The translations under genes and the position numbers were made by a program. From positions 1 through 14,988 of the forward strand of contig DATJVP010000015.1 of assembly GCA_035581425.1 (NCBI GenBank): a DNA stretch of 14,988 nucleotides, written 5' to 3'. Position 1 is the first letter of the stretch. The number at the start of each line of letters is the position of its first letter. Below are positions 14,097-14,988 of the stretch, in pieces. The notes beneath the pieces are model-generated. The model did not search any database and was not told the DNA's origin. It saw only the letters and a program-made list of their open reading frames with translations. Source of the stretch: DASZHJ01 sp035581425 (GTDB taxonomy: Bacteria; Pseudomonadota; Alphaproteobacteria; ATCC43930; CGMCC-115725).

Positions 14097-14988
14097 AGAT
14101 CGCGCGCATCGAGGTTATCCCGCTCAAGATTCCCTATGAGCGGGTCGGCAATCCCTCGGGCTGGGCGCGGCAAGGCTTCGCCACGCTCGCGACCACCCTT
14201 CTCCGCGTCGAGACCGAGGACGGGCTGGTGGGCTGGGGCGACGCCTTCAGCTACAACTGCCAGCGCGCGGTGCAGGCGGCGATCGAGGACATGGTGGCGC
14301 CCGTCGTGCTGGGCCGCGATGCCCGCGACATCGCGGGCATCATGCTGGACCTGCAGAAGCTGCTGCATCTCTTCGGCCGATACGGCATCACCGTCTTCGC
14401 GCTCTCGGGCCTCGACATCGCGCTCTGGGACCTCGCGGGAAAGCGCGCGAGAAAGCCGCTAGTGGAACTCCTAGGCGGCCCCGCGCGGACGGAGCTCGAG
14501 GCCTATGCGAGCCTCTTCCGCCTGCACGACCGCGAGATCGTCGCGGAGCAGACGCGCGAGGCGCTGGCACTCGGCTACCGCTACATCAAGCTGCACGAGA
14601 CGCAGGAGCCGGAGGTCAAGGTCGCGCGCGAGGCCGCGGGTCCTTCGATCCCGATCATGGTCGACACCAATTGTCCCTGGACCCCCGCCGAGGCGCGCGA
14701 GAACGCGCTCAAGCTCAAGAAATACGATCTTCACTGGCTCGAGGAGCCGATCTTCCCGCCAGAGAATTTCCGCGCGCTCGCGGCGCTCGGCGCCGAGACC
14801 GGCATTCCCATCGCCGCTGGCGAGAACGCCTGCACCTCCTTCGAGTTCGAGAAGATGCTCGCGGCAGGCGCAGTTACCTACGCGCAGCCGAGCGTAACGA
14901 AAGTCGGCGGCATCACCGAGTTCCGGAAGGTCGCGGCGCTCGTCGAGGCCGCCGGCGTCTCGCTCATGCCGCATTCGCCCTATTTCGG
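14093..14988 (+). CDS. Enolase-superfamily enzyme, mandelate racemase/muconate lactonizing type (partial, C-terminus off window)
   Basis: Starting at the GTG that overlaps the amidohydrolase stop (GTGA, 14093-14096), 298 residues are visible before the window ends. The N-terminal capping domain starts MKIARIEVIPLKIPY and contains DGLVGWGDAF. The barrel shows YIKLHE (Lys166, with His168 two residues on), metal ligands Asp191 (MVDTN), Glu217 (HWLEEP) and Glu244 (AAGEN), and His294 in MPHSPYF. In mandelate racemase the His general base is paired with an Asp in a QPD-type segment; here that segment reads AQPSVTKVGG, so the partner looks like Ser267. Members abstract a proton alpha to a carboxylate, racemising or dehydrating hydroxyacids. 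Together with the upstream hydrolase, a two-step route on an acylated hydroxyacid is plausible. The exact reaction is unassigned. Confidence 0.9.
   Translation, partial: MKIARIEVIPLKIPYERVGNPSGWARQGFATLATTLLRVETEDGLVGWGDAFSYNCQRAVQAAIEDMVAPVVLGRDARDIAGIMLDLQKLLHLFGRYGITVFALSGLDIALWDLAGKRARKPLVELLGGPARTELEAYASLFRLHDREIVAEQTREALALGYRYIKLHETQEPEVKVAREAAGPSIPIMVDTNCPWTPAEARENALKLKKYDLHWLEEPIFPPENFRALAALGAETGIPIAAGENACTSFEFEKMLAAGAVTYAQPSVTKVGGITEFRKVAALVEAAGVSLMPHSPYF

Noticed and set aside
1..14988. tRNA, rRNA, CRISPR arrays, insertion sequences, attachment sites, riboswitches
   Set aside because: I found no cloverleaf, no regularly spaced repeats, no transposase or integrase, no flanking inverted repeats, and all gaps are under 140 bases.

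Overview
The window is GC-rich, gene-dense DNA with ATG/GTG starts and repeated 4-bp stop/start overlaps. Gene content suggests a metabolically versatile Pseudomonadota, most likely an alphaproteobacterium of the Hyphomicrobiales type; this is an impression from style, not a phylogenetic result. I see no rRNA, tRNA, CRISPR, IS or phage signal. All sixteen protein genes look intact except the two cut by the window edges.

Layout. From 12828 down to position 1 everything lies on the minus strand. First come an atypical short-chain dehydrogenase and a DHA2-type drug/proton antiporter. After a 70-bp gap with a promoter-like site and an inverted repeat, there is a tightly packed run of thirteen genes: suyA-suyB-like sulfolactate sulfo-lyase; an SdhB-like iron-sulfur protein; two small SdhD/SdhC-like membrane anchors; a sulfonate/nitrate/taurine-type ABC importer (binding protein, ATPase, permease); a two-subunit class I fumarase-like hydratase (alpha, beta); an SdhA/FrdA-like flavoprotein; an Ldh2/ComC-family 2-hydroxyacid dehydrogenase; and an MFS carrier cut by the left edge. 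On the plus strand, divergent from the dehydrogenase, are a cog3964-type amidohydrolase and, overlapping it by 4 bp, an enolase-superfamily (mandelate racemase-like) enzyme cut by the right edge.

How the genes may work together. A complete succinate-dehydrogenase-like complex and a fumarase-like hydratase share one transcription unit with a sulfonate-type importer and a sulfolactate sulfo-lyase. The simplest reading is a TCA-like route on a sulfonate isostere of succinate: 3-sulfopropanoate is imported, oxidised to 3-sulfoacrylate, hydrated to (R)-3-sulfolactate (the spatial counterpart of L-malate), and cleaved by SuyAB to pyruvate and sulfite. The Ldh2 enzyme would link sulfolactate to sulfopyruvate. 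Individual families are assigned from visible motifs; the assembled pathway and its substrate are inference. No regulator and no sulfite oxidase are visible in the window.
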